Positions 11,807 through 22,956 are shown, counted from the stretch's first letter. The stretch: DNA of 64,000 nucleotides from Symsagittifera roscoffensis (GCF_963678635.1 NC_087067.1:40570379-40634378); one strand, 5' to 3'. Translations and numbers: made by a program. Notes: generated by a model from the letters alone, not told the origin.

Positions 11807-13324
11807 TCTTCATACCACGATCATCTGCAAAAAACAGAAAAGAAAAATAAAAAATAAAACTTGTTAAAATTCTTCTAAACTTCATTAATATTTTGCACAA
11901 GATAATATAATAAAATTCATACCAATGTAGTAAATTAATTTATAAATTGTTTCCCCAAAAGCAGTAAATTTAATTATGATGAAAATTTATAACTTAAACT
12001 TTCCCCCAAAATTAGCAGTAAAATTAAAATTCTATGTAATAAATTGATAAAATGAAAATGCAGTATTAACCTTTTGATATTTTCATTCACTCGCACAAGA
12101 ATTCTATCCAAACTCGCACAGCTCGCCCACGAAGAATTGTTTAAATAATGAATCTCAGTTTCAAGTTTTCATACTCAACAACTCTAACACACGATAACAA
12201 GTTTCAAACTTTCCTTTAACCCGGTTGGAAAGGAATTATATACTAAACCAAACTAACCAACGCAGCTTACTAAACACCACAAATCATAAAATAACAGCAT
12301 GAGTAAGAAAAGAAAACCAACGGTACCCAAACCGGATTAACCCAGTTTAAAACTGGATAATTTATTTTTTTGAAGACTATTATAAAGTCTAAGAAAGAAA
12401 TAATAAAACACAAAAAAGTCGAAAGACAAACCCATAACAAAAACAATTTGATTTTTGAAAAAAGGACACAACCAACGGAACATAAGAAAGACCAACATAA
12501 ACCCAACATAAAACGTTATCATATAACAGGACCTCTCAAAGAAACCGCACGAAATCATACTCCCACTCCTGGCCTAACCCACCAGAGAGGACGTCCTGAG
12601 CATGCTCTATAGCCGGCCTAACCCACCGCACTACATCCACGCTTTGTGACCACACTTCTATTTTTAATAAGAGGTACTCAAGGGTGAGTAACTCTTCAAA
12701 ATAACCGAACAAAATAAAATGCTTTTGTGAAAACAACTAACTAAAATCATAATTAAAAAACTGAACTAATAAAAATTTTATAAAATGTAAATCATACTTT
12801 GCAGTATATAGATCAGCATACAACAACAAAGACGAACATCCAAAGACAAAATGACCCCACTATACTAGAACAAGAATGGCTAACCACAACCGATATGCCG
12901 TCCACAATCACAACTCAAAGGATTTAGAGTACGACTTGACTTCGCAGAAAAGGACTTCATTGAACTAGACCAATGACCACCTCGATGTTCAAGTATACGT
13001 ACAGATCCAAGTTACAAGGCATCCCCTCCACGGACAATCTCCACGCCATTCCCAGACGAGGTTGAACACAAAACAATACAGAAATACATAATACAGAAAA
13101 ACCCGTCATAGCAAACCATTTTGAAATCAGATTGATTTCGTTGGGAAACACAGTCGTTGTCACAAGAAGACACAACGATTGATGCCCCTAACTCCAGCGT
13201 CCTGGAACTTCTCTAACAAGAGGAACCGGACAAGAATACGATGTTCGCCAAATACCAACGTTCATCATCCATCCTTTGAATTGCAGAAAGATAATTCTAA
13301 AAAACTTTGTAAAACCCGGATGGG
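11807..13324 (+). other. Long 3' non-coding region of copy A
   Basis: About 1.5 kb between ORF3 and the 3' LTR, conserved in copy B (40,225-41,758). No ATG-initiated ORF is shared between the copies; a Lys-rich frame at 12,370-12,612 lacks an ATG. It contains two GGCCTAACCCACC motifs (near 12,573 and 12,614) separated by a GC-richer segment that could fold. It may hold RNA-processing or export signals. The bases just before the LTR (GGATGGG) are the only candidate, and a weak one, for a polypurine tract. Confidence 0.6.
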
Positions 13325-13726
13325 TGGAACCTGATCTAAACTATATTTTATGATTGGATAAATTAGATATTTTACCACTGTAAAGTATTTAATATTAACC
13401 AATCATGATTCATCTAACTAACAACCCACTTATTTGTAAGTGCTGAAATTACTTGTAATTTCAGCACCAGAGAGATTTGAATTTAACTTAGAAATTAGTT
13501 GTCTCTCCAAGAGAACTTCAGCAGCCGCAATAAACCAGTATACTCTAGATCTATTGAGCCTAGCAGAGACTAGTTAAACACCCTGAGACTAGAAAGTATA
13601 AGAGTAAGATTAGGATCGGTATTAGACTAAGAAGTTGCACGAATCTATCCGGCCGATAGCGTGACGAGCAGACGGTGTACCCTATCCGAAATTACTCTAT
13701 GAGTTAACCACATCGGTCATAACTCA
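13325..13726 (+). repeat. 3' LTR of copy A
   Basis: 402 bp, beginning TGGAAC and ending ACTCA (TG...CA ends). It aligns along its whole length with the reverse complement of the 409-bp LTRs of copy B, with roughly twenty substitutions and a few small indels, so the copies belong to different sublineages. It contains AATAAA at 13,529-13,534 as a possible poly(A) signal and TATAAG near 13,597. Confidence 0.93.
13440..13467 (+). repeat. Perfect hairpin in the LTR
   Basis: Two 13-nt arms, GTGCTGAAATTAC and its exact reverse complement, with a 2-nt spacer. The LTRs of copy B keep it with one mismatch (left copy near 40,082-40,110). It could act in RNA as a stem-loop near the poly(A) signal or in DNA as a binding site. 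Confidence 0.75.
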
Positions 13727-13813
13727 CTAGCAATCAATGACCCAACCGTTGTCACTAAGGAGGGGGAGTGTTATTTTTTTTGCAAATAATAGGGTTAAAT
13801 TTATATCTTACCA
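13727..13813. other. Gap between copy A and the K+ channel stop codon
   Basis: 87 bp of unique sequence. No AATAAA is visible on the minus strand here, so the 3' UTR of the channel must extend into the LTR element or use a non-canonical signal. Confidence 0.6.
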
Positions 13814-14892
13814 CTAGATATGATTAGTATAACTTGCACGGTTGTTCACAAATGGCTGCAAAATTGGCAAAGGAGGTCTGGCTTGAACCACATTTACATT
13901 CGCCGGCTTCGATCTCTGGATCGAAATCAACCTCGGTGACTCGAAGGGTTTCGCAAGGAGCTCGTCGTTTTCGGAGATATCACCATTTTCTTCCAGATCA
14001 TTCGGTACACAGTTCCCCGAAGCTTCTTCGCTTCCAATCGAAATCGCGGGACCCGCCGTTCGTCCCTTGAACGACTTAAACATCTGCCGTTTCTGAGAAA
14101 CACTCGGTTCCATTAACTGCAATAAATGATTCGTATCAGGAAGAGATTTTCTTGGATTTTCAGTTGTGAATGATGAAATGCTCGTCTTTCGCGATGATTT
14201 AGCCCGCTTGTGTGCATGCAAAAACTTGTCGATTGACGTGAGGAAAGGTTTTTTCGAGGAATTGATTCGACCTTTGGATCCCAAGCCTAATTTGGGATCA
14301 CTAACATTTATAGAGTTTGAAATACTCCCGTTATGTAAAATCTGCAGATTGCTCGCACATTCAGGCCACAAGTCTTCGCTTAAAGAAGGCTTCAGTTTTG
14401 AATGATTCGAATCGGAAGTAGAATTTGATCCTGGTTTTATGAAAGGAGATTCTACTCCTAAAAGGATTTCGCTGCTTGCTTTTTGAGGGCTCCAGTTTAG
14501 TTGCAGAGTGTCGAGTTTCGCAACCTTTTGACGATTCGTATCGCTGGTTGAATCAGCAGAAGCAGCGGAGTCAAAACTGCTTTGCTTCAGCGGAATCATC
14601 TTTGGGACGCTTAAGCTCGTTTTCTTTCTCGGTTCGGTCGGTTTTGGCGACTTGGGTAGACTATTATTCTTTTTGCGTGACTTATCGACCAGGTGCTTGA
14701 AGTTAGTAGCAGCTTTACGAACTCCATGACCCGTGATTTCGGTGTCCACGACGTGACCAAAATCATGGTCGTGTTCGCAGTTATGGCCTTGTGAGTCGTG
14801 AGAGCCATGAAAATGACTGTGGTTGTGATGGGAGTGATTGCTTTTATAGGTTTCAGGATAATCCATGCTGTCATCTTGAGGAATGCGGAGAG
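13814..14892 (-). CDS. Shaw: Kv3/Shaw-like K+ channel, last exon (C-terminal tail)
   Basis: About 359 codons of cytoplasmic tail ending in TAG at 13,814-13,816. The acceptor is TTTAG before 14,892. The exon begins with two bases that complete a codon started by the previous exon, which fits phase 1. The N-terminal part is strikingly His-rich (HSHHNHSHFHGSH and more within about 45 residues), then Ser/Lys-rich and low-complexity with many potential phosphorylation sites. This tail is not conserved between Kv3 subtypes, so the assignment rests on reading frame, splice phase and position. The retroelement copy A lies 87 bp downstream on the opposite strand. Confidence 0.8.
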
Positions 14893-15569
14893 CTAAACCA
14901 AATTTAATTTACGAAATTTAAAAAAGGACAGAAAAAGAGTTTCGATTGAAGTTTTTTAATACTTGATTCAAGCCTCGAACAAAACAAGGCAAGAAGATTG
15001 CTACTCATTTAGTACAGGAGGTTCTTTCCAACCATTTTGAATTTTGGAAAATTTCAAAAATTTTTGAAGAGAAGAAAAAATATTTGAATTTTCTTCAACT
15101 TTCTTTATAATAGTTCGGTCCAAAATTGCTCTTACTTACTTGCTTTTTTTAGAAAAATATATTGAGTTAGGTGAACTAGCATAAGAATGTGTCGTAAAAA
15201 TAGCTAAAATAACGTTGAAATTGAAGTTAGAATTCAATTTGAAGGCCAGCTTTGAAAATCACTGAGCCTGAAAAACGAAAAAATTCAGACCAGTTTTACT
15301 CGACACTGGGAGAAAGTTTTCAAGTTTATGTTTTAAAATCCAGATCAAGGTCAAAAGATTTGAATATGATACCACACTTGAACCCCGTACGAGTTTTCCT
15401 TGTAATAGAAATTGGCTGGAAAAAAAAACATATCCGAATCTAAAGTTCCTTTTCACTCTTCAGCTGGTCGGAACAAAAACTCTTTTTTCAATAATCTTGC
15501 TCAATCTTTCCACTCAAATTGTTTTTAAGCTATCTTCATTTTCTCCCCTCATTAATTTTTTCAACTTGC
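14893..15569 (-). other. Intron between S6 exon and tail exon
   Basis: 677 bp. The donor is GC rather than GT (CAAG|GCAAGT) and the acceptor is a normal TTTAG. The GC choice is supported because it gives the phase the last exon needs. No other feature seen. Confidence 0.6.
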
Positions 15570-15812
15570 CTTGTCGTCTGTTCCTGATGGACATATCGAT
15601 GAGGTCATGACTAATAGGGGGATTATTACTCCGCCGGGCCAGTTTGGGCGAAGAGGGCGTGGTCAACACAACCCGGCGTCTGTTCTTGTTGGGCAACTTC
15701 TTCCTCGCTTGGGCGTGTTGGTAGAACATGGCGAAATTACTCACTATGACGGGAACGGGGAGGGCGATGGTAAGTACACCAGCCACTGCACAGAGAAAAC
15801 CGATCATCTTGC
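15570..15812 (-). CDS. Shaw: Kv3/Shaw-like K+ channel, S6 exon
   Basis: 81 codons' worth of sequence. It carries the end of the pore loop, transmembrane helix S6 with the PVPVIV gating hinge, and the post-S6 [16 protein letters not shown] stretch, which is typical of the Shaw/Kv3 class. A basic stretch (KNRRRVV) follows. The acceptor is TTTTATCAG; the first two bases complete the Gly codon from the previous exon. It forms the inner pore helix and activation gate of a tetrameric plasma-membrane channel. Confidence 0.9.
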
Positions 15813-15919
15813 CTGATAAAAAAGTGAAATTTAACAAACTAAATTTTTAAAAGATCTTGTTTTTAGCATTAAACTCATTAAACTTGAACGCATTAAAATA
15901 AAAGCATTAATCCTGAAAC

Positions 15920-16512
15920 TTTAAAGCGTTTTTCTCAAAATGGATTGACTTTAGTTGACAAACGAAGGAGATAAACTGTGCTTAGAATTTATGCAAAAAT
16001 GGTGTACTTTGTTTGCGAAATTTGGACCGAAAGTTTTACCCAAAAATCAAAAATTACGCCAAAACTATCAAGTCGATCACTGACATAATTATATTATATT
16101 GAGCCCTTTTCTTGCGTATCTCAGCAAACTTTAGGAAAAGCATAATTTCAAAAAGTTCTATAGATTTTTTTTTTCGTTTGATAGACAAAAATTGGCATTT
16201 TACAATATAATACACCAATTTTAAAAAAGCAATTTTTAATTGTTGTGCATTTTTTTTCGAAAAGACACCCTTGTTGAAGTTTGTTGATTTACGGAAGGGG
16301 CTTACTTAGATATAATGATGCTAGTAATCGACGAGGTAGTTTCGGCGTAATTTTTGATTTAGTTAAAAGCCAAAAATGATCCAGGTTTGGGGTAAAACTT
16401 TAGACCCCAATTTCACAAAAAAGTACCGCATATTTATTCTGCTGAAAGTCTAAGCTAGTTTTGTCTTTGATTCTCGCCTAAGTTTGACCCATTTTGAGAA
16501 AAACGTGTATTA
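15920..16512. repeat. Long imperfect inverted repeat
   Basis: The sequence from about 15,927 (CGTTTTTCTCAAAATGG) to 16,150 is matched, imperfectly, by the reverse complement of about 16,280-16,503, leaving a spacer of roughly 130 bp. Shared blocks include AAAGTTTTACCC and CAAAAATTACGCC. It could be a foldback or MITE-like element, or a hairpin in the channel pre-mRNA. Confidence 0.65.
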
Positions 16513-16882
16513 AATTTACAGCTTAATGTGTTTTGTCCGGATAACTCAAATCAACAGTGTGGTAATATTATTTATTGCATTTTTATTCGGTTCGTAAAAT
16601 AAATAACATAAATACATAAATAACATAAATAAAAATAAATACCTTTTACTAGCCTTGCTTCTACTTATACTTTTAGATTATATAATTTTGAATCTGTGTT
16701 TTGCATCACAACTCTGAAATTGAGGAAGTTTACCCTTCAAAAGTTGACAAAGTGCTTGAGTTGAAGAATAGTTATCTTTAAATAAACATTTTTAGTCACA
16801 TCGAGAGATAAAAACATAGTACATCATGCACAAAAATAAATTGATGATATATTAAAATACAGTGGTATTTTTTAATTAGAGA

Positions 16883-17550
16883 CAATGAATTTTATCTTTG
16901 TTACATTTAAAACATCATGTCGGTATTGTTACTAAAGAAAGATAAAAAATGACGAAAAACTTGCTGTTCTGTTAGTAGTTTTGATTTGATCTATTTATAC
17001 AAAGTAATTTTGCGCGTGCTTAAAGTAGAGTCTGCAACTTTACCACCTATTGAATGATTCCACAAATAAATAGGGCAAAATTATGTAACGTGTCTATAAT
17101 TATGTTGACATTAAAGTAAGTTTACTTGAAATTTTTCCATTCCGGAGTTGGAAAAACTAATTTAATTTTGGATAGACTGTTAAATTAAAAACTGGTGATA
17201 TTTTAAAACTGGTGATTTGATGAAAAAATGTATCTACTTGAAAAGATTGAACTTTTCCAAGTAGATACAAAAGAATTTTATCTTTGTTACATTTAAAAAA
17301 TCATACATAGATAATTGTTTGAGAGAAAATTAAAAACGACGGAAAAATTTATATGAAGTAAGTTCTGTTCTATTCATATTTTTGATTTGATTCCCTGATA
17401 CGCATTACCAGGTAAATTTTGTGCCTGCTAAAAAGGGAATTGCAATCTACCACCTACTGAATTTTCCATCAAAAATGAGGCAAAGTTAGGTACTTTATCT
17501 ATAATTACGCTGACATTAAGGTGGGTTATTTTAATACTTTTTCTTTCCTG
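16883..17550. repeat. Diverged tandem duplication
   Basis: Two units of roughly 270 bp in direct order, about 390 bp apart (about 16,883-17,150 and 17,270-17,550). Both begin with TTTTATCTTTGTTACATTTAA and both contain CTACCACCTA-like and CTGACATTAA-like blocks in the same order. The copies are visibly diverged, so the duplication is old. Confidence 0.6.
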
Positions 17551-20159
17551 AGTAAAAAAATAATGTAAATTTAGCTAGATTAAACTAAATAAAAGTTAGA
17601 CTAAATAGAACTTAAAACCAATTATTTTATTCATTAAAAAAATTTTTGCCTTCAGAGTTCGGCAAATTTACTTTAATTTTCTAAGTTCTGGGATAAATTT
17701 AAAAGGTCCAAGATTATTTTAAAACAATTTATCTTAGAACAACTGTTCGAAAGACAATTTTCTTTTTGCACATTGTAATTTATAAACACGCAGTTAAAAA
17801 CGCAGTTATTCAAAGTTTGGTTAGGTTTTGTGAAGGCGCTAAATTTTGTTTCCCAAACCTCACAAATTTCATTTGTTTGTTTTTAAACAGCCAATCAGCT
17901 GTATAACAGAAAGTGAACAAGAGTCAGACAACTATTTTTTTGTTTCTTTTTCACAGAAGGGTTTTATTTATTGGAGATACACCGACACAAATAAATAAAA
18001 GATCAATTTTATATTTAAAAAAAAAACGTTTTCCAAAACTTTATTGGCAACATGATATCTTTCGTATTTTAATCTAACTTAAATCAATTGAATTAAAACT
18101 TGGCTCATATTTTTAAAGTAAAATTCAGATTATTTTAACCTGAATTTTGTTTTGCTCTAGCTCATTTAGCTAATTTTACTCCTACATTTTTGAGTTTTTC
18201 TCTCCTTTTTTGCAAAGGGGGTCATTGTAAATTGCGTCGACGGGCTTAAGCAATACTTTAGTGTCAACCAAATGTTAATATCGACCAATACTCTGTAGGT
18301 TTCGACTGTAGACCAAAGAAAAAACTATGCCGTTTCGCTCGACGCGTTTCAGATAAGTTTTCATTTTATCGACCCTTCGATATGCTTCTACTGTCTCGAC
18401 TATCAACTAATTTGAGTTAAATCAAAAAAAATTTCATGTGTGCTTTTCAGGCAACATTTTTTGGGTGTTGCTGGAATTAAAAATAACTATAAGAATCAAG
18501 TAAGTGAGAATATTGGCAACGAAACCTAATTTTTAGCGAAAAATGGCAGCGAAAATCATAAAATGCTTGCTTCTAACTGAGGAAAACCTAACATCTCAAA
18601 ATTTTATGGTGTTTCTCTGAAAGTTCTAGTTTGCTGTCAGCAACTCTTCTCTGCATGCAAACTTTGACAGAGGTTTTCATGAGCAGATTTTTTGGTCCAA
18701 TTGTATTTCAAATTAATGAAGTTTTTCAAAAAGTTGAAAAACTTTTTCAAAAAAATAAGCAGCGCTCAACTGAGGTTTTGACAGGACTCGAGATATTTCT
18801 TGACTCTGCCTGACACTTTTCGATTTTCTAGACCAATAATGGGAATGTTTAGTCTTTTTGCTCGAATTAAAGCTGTTTTCTCGACCACGGTTTTCAACTG
18901 CAAACTGCTCCTTCTTGATTTTTGAAGTTGGAACTTTTAAAGTCGAGTACCCCATGCCGTGTAGTAAAAACTATTTGCACTTTCTTAACCGTTGAACTTG
19001 TCCTATTTGATTTTAGGTTGCCATGGGCGCATATTTTCAGCGCCCTTTAAGCTATGACTTACTTGCAAGAGCTCAACTAACAAATTGCAGTGCACGTGTG
19101 ATTTGAACCAGCAATTATATGATTGCTGGGCACCATCACTACCGGAGCGTCACAATATCACATTATGATGCCATAGTAGAATAGTAGGATGGGGTAGTTT
19201 AGCAGTTCCTTTTTTATTTAGTGATAACAAAGTAGTTTCGAGATTAGATATTTGATATATGGGCGAGGTCGGGAGAACAGATTGAGGGAGAGTGCAAATG
19301 GGGAGAAAAAGGGAAATTAAGATTGTTAATTTCGGCTGAAGGTCAAAACTTCAATGTACATAATATAAATATCTTTTTTTCTGAGGTAAAAACAACCTTT
19401 TGAGTCGGTGTTCAATGCCTCTAGACCAGATATGGAAACAGAAAACTCCATCGTTAATCCGATTAAGAGACTTGAAAATTAAAGAAAAAATGCTTGATAA
19501 CTTTCATTGTAGCTCGAGTTGCGACCCTGAAAAGGGCTTCGAACTACCTCTGATAAGACTTTGATGTTTCTCTCGCTCGACCCCTACTGGCGTTCATTTG
19601 GTGTGTATTTACAAAAATCAAACTACAAAATAAATACAAATGCGCCAAAATACAAATTTTTTCGCTTCGGCGCATAAAAAGCTTCAATTAAAATACTAAT
19701 AATCCGCCTACTTTTCAATTTGGAAAAAACGACAGTTTGTCCCAATTACGAATGACGAATCTCAACTATGAAATACAAATTCCATCTTGGAGGGACCGAA
19801 TGATGGGAAAATTGTAACCAATCAGATTCGATAGACGTTGATACAGGCTAAATGGCTTTCGAACAAAACCGAAATCATTATCACCAGAAAATGAATTATA
19901 GCTTCACGGCAAACGGATCTACTCAACAATTCACCCCTTTCTAGAAGAAGGGAGGGGTAATTGTTAGGTGGATTAAATTAGTGGAGATTTAGACCAATCG
20001 GAATCAATAGTCCTAAAATACTGCCCGCAATGAGGTTCCATAGATAATAATCAATTATATCGAATTTTCAACGTCTGTATCCATAAAATCAAAATTAAAG
20101 ATTATACTGGATTAACTATTGATTAAAAACCAAACAACAAATAAATCAGTTTAAACCAA

Positions 20160-20760
20160 TGTAATCAATTATGACGGAATATAACGGAATATAATGGATT
20201 GTAATGAATCATAAGCTGTTTTGCGCAAGAGCCTGGAGTTTCCAAAAATTTTCGTATAGTTTCAAATCTTGAAAATTGCAATCGTTAAATTGAAATTTAC
20301 ATGTGGCTTGTAAACTTTGTTGTGTTGTTTTATTCTTGTTTTATTTTCACGATTTTTTTCTCTCGATATTTTCTTATTTGGGGCATCAACGCCCCTCACC
20401 CACTTACACCCCTCCCCTCATTATAATCTCCTTTGCACACATTTATCCCCCTATCTCGGGGTTAGTGAGATCGAGTTGGTGGGGGTATATTTGTTGTGGG
20501 GGTAAGTTCGGGGAGGTGTGCTGAAAATCGTTTTGCAAAATTTAAGCAGGTGTGAGTAGGTTTAAAAATTCAATAGGCTGTAAAAAATGCAGAAAAATCA
20601 GCAAGAAATTTTTTGCAAAAAATTTGGAAACATTTTAAAGTGATCATAATCCATTACAATGGATTATAATCGATTTTGTGGTCCCAAAATGTGGTTATAA
20701 TTTTATTCAATAATCTTGACCACGAAAATCGATTCTGATCGATTATTATCGATGGAACTT
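20160..20760. repeat. AT-rich palindromic repeat clusters
   Basis: Two groups of motifs around ATAATGGATTATAATC (about 20,160-20,215 and 20,640-20,760). The unit is close to its own reverse complement. Similar clusters occur at 29,040-29,130, 39,465-39,725 and 60,280-60,475. Confidence 0.5.
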
Positions 20761-21182
20761 CATTGCGGGTGCTTTTATTTATAGGGATGGCAGTTGTTTA
20801 GTAGATACCATTGGAGGGGCAATTGTTATATAGATCCCTGCAAGATTTTGGTGTAAAAATCATGCAGACGTACGATAAATTTTGCTATTTTTTAAAAATC
20901 GTTTTTCCAATGCCCCACTTAGATTTTGTAATAATTGAAAATTCATTTATCTCCCTATTTTTTAATCGGTAAATAATAATTTTAATGGCCTGGATGCTTT
21001 CTCTGAGATTTTTGGATTTTTTCAGATTTTTGAATACTTTTTTCTGATTGTCTAAACATAACTGAAAATAAATTTCCAGCATCCGGTCCCTCCATCATGA
21101 CGGACGCCAACAAATTTATCATTGAGGTTCGTTACTTGGCTCCATTGGGGGTCCAAATTACTTGGTCGAAACATAAATGTAC

Positions 21183-21525
21183 CTGGATATGTTTTGGGAA
21201 CCATGTCTCCGTAGCCGACAGTGGTCATAGTAGCCACCGCCCACCAGAATCCATCGATTATACTCTTAAAATCATTGTCTTTATCCCTAGCCCAGTTGGT
21301 CTGAATGCGCTCTGCAAAGTAACACATCGACGCAAAGATCACTATACCGAAAATGAGAAAGAAGATTAGCAGAAGCAGTTCTCCGGCACTGCAGTAAAGT
21401 GTATGCAACAAGATCTTTAGGCCAGTTGAATGGCGAGTTAGTTTGAACAGTCGGAATATTCTGATCACGCGCATGAATTCCAGGAAGTCGACTCCGATGC
21501 CACTGATTTGAAGGAGAGCTAGGGT
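21183..21525 (-). CDS. Shaw: Kv3/Shaw-like K+ channel, S4-S5-pore exon
   Basis: About 114 codons. The acceptor TTGTTTAG precedes 21,525 and the donor CCAG|GTACAT follows 21,183, leaving one base of a Gly codon. It encodes the S3-S4 loop, voltage sensor S4 ([14 protein letters not shown]), the S4-S5 linker, S5 and the pore loop with selectivity filter TVGYGD, the hallmark of a K+-selective channel. One oddity: the position of the first S4 arginine, usually FLR in Kv channels, reads FLE. The turret between S5 and the filter is of ordinary length. The sensor should move outward on depolarisation and open the pore. Confidence 0.93.
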
Positions 21526-22956
21526 CTAAACAAAATTTTAATCTTTTAAAATACAGGATTAAATAATCATCAGCTCAGCTCTTCAACTTCCGCGCATTAT
21601 TGTTTGGCTAACAACTAGACTGATAAATATATGAAATATTTGATCATTTGTTATTTTTTTAAAAATATTGATGTCTCTTTTGAACGATTTATCGTTGGCG
21701 AAACATGTTTAGCGTTTGCTAACAAAGTTGCCTTTTTATGAATTCATCAAATCAATTTTAAGTGGTATTCAAGTGAGACTATTGAGATGGCATGAAAAAA
21801 GCGCTCAATTTTTCATTGAACACGAAGTCCATTAAATACTGAAAAATGGCATGGAAGTCTTGAAATGGTTGCAACAGTATTGTGCGGGGGGGGGGGTTCT
21901 TGAAAGAGCATTCATCTACTACTTAGTACCTAATGAGTTACCCGCTGACTTTTGCGGAAACAGTGTTCAATTTGCAATTAGCCTTACCCTCTCCTTGCTT
22001 CCAACCTTCCGTAGATTGACCCCCCAGATCGGAAACTAAGGTGGGGGCAAAGGACATTCACTTCCTTTAAGTGCTGACATAAGTCAGAAAAATATAAAGC
22101 GCGTCTGTTGAGCTCGGAACTTCTGTACAATTAGACTTGTCGAATCGTTTTGTGTTTTAGCTTAGTCTATTCGCGTATTACTGATTTAGATTTCCAGTTT
22201 TTAATTGAGACAAAATTACCCCTTAATTGACTTCAAAAAACCGTCATGCAATTTTTGAACCAAAATGAGTAGTTATGGCCTAAACGGTATGTATGCAAGT
22301 AGCATGTAAGATTTAACTACATTCTCTAAGAACGTCAAATTAATAACATTATTTTTGTGATCCTAATTCACGAATTGCGTCCGAATTGACAAAAAAAACA
22401 GTAGGTAATGGTCAGAAACAGGGGCGGTTTTAAGGAGGGGCGGGGGTGGGCGGATATCGCCTTCTTTCAGGGATTCGACCCCCTGCCGATCCAAAATGTT
22501 TCCCCTTGGTACTATTTTGAGATATCCTTTTTTACCAATATATACTAATTTTGAGGGGAGCGCACGTAGAAAAAAAGCAATTTTTGGTCAAAATAATCCA
22601 AAAAATGCCTAAAAACACTTTTTTTGGCCTGCTTTTTTCAAATTTGGCTTGCGGCGCATAAATTTTGGCTAAAACAAGGTTTTTTAGTGCACTGGGAGAG
22701 CTTGGGAAAATCAATTTGGACGACCTAAAAAAAGTCGACAAAATTTTTGAAAATCCGCTAGCCGCCGCCCCCCCCCCCCCCCCCCTCGAGAAAATCTTAG
22801 ATCCGCCCCTGGTCAGAAAACTTCTATTGAAGACAATAACTAATAAATGAGTGGCCAGAACGTTTATTTCTTGAGAACATTTAGTGCATTAAAATATTGC
22901 CGAAGCGCAAAACTGAAAGAAAAAAAATTGGCACTACGGTATATTAAATCTCTTAC
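21526..22956 (-). other. Intron between S1-S3 exon and S4-pore exon
   Basis: 1.4 kb with donor AGA|GTAAGA and acceptor TTGTTTAG. It contains the hAT-type MITE at 22,419-22,811 and a run of 10 G near 21,887. Nothing else recognised. Confidence 0.7.
22419..22811 (-). mobile_element. hAT-type MITE, with 8-bp target duplication
   Basis: 393 bp with terminal inverted repeats starting CAGGGGCGG and ending CCGCCCCTG. It is flanked on both sides by GTCAGAAA (22,411-22,418 and 22,812-22,819). An 8-bp duplication and CAGGGG ends are typical of the hAT superfamily. There is no transposase ORF, so it would be moved in trans. A run of about 19 C lies at about 22,770-22,788. A related copy is split by retroelement copy B at 39,781-39,815 and 59,853-60,178, in the opposite orientation. 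Confidence 0.85.

Larger units (their letters stand above)
1..13726 (+). mobile_element. Ty3/gypsy LTR retroelement, copy A (5' end outside window)
   Basis: This is a retrovirus-like element running in from the left edge. In order it has the gag tail, protease, RT, RNase H, integrase, two tiny membrane ORFs, an AUG-less Pro/Ser-rich ORF, an envelope-like ORF, ORF3, a 1.5-kb non-coding tail and a 3' LTR. Order and protein sequences match the complete minus-strand copy at 39,816-59,848, which defines the limits here. The copy is decayed: frameshifts in RNase H, near the pol end, in env and at the end of ORF3, and stops in ORFa and pre-env. The 5' LTR is not visible, so insertion age cannot be estimated. 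The 4 bases after the LTR, CTAG, would be the target duplication if the other side matched. The last base lies 87 bp from the stop codon of the convergent K+ channel gene. Confidence 0.95.
15813..21182 (-). other. Intron between pore exon and S6 exon
   Basis: 5.4 kb. It contains an imperfect inverted repeat (about 15,920-16,510), a diverged tandem duplication (16,883-17,550) and AT-rich palindromic ATTATAATGG clusters (20,160-20,215 and 20,640-20,760). A C/G-rich patch at about 20,380-20,520 is otherwise unexplained. No gene recognised. Confidence 0.7.

Noticed and set aside
12370-12612. Lys-rich ORF in the 3' tail of copy A, with a similar frame in B (41,002-41,184)
   Set aside because: It lacks an ATG in both copies and lies in a conserved non-coding tail; similarity is explained by overall sequence conservation.
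20380-20520. C/G-rich patch suggesting a hairpin (CACCCCTCCCC ... GGGGAGGTGTG)
   Set aside because: Arms match only partly and no target duplication or second copy was seen.
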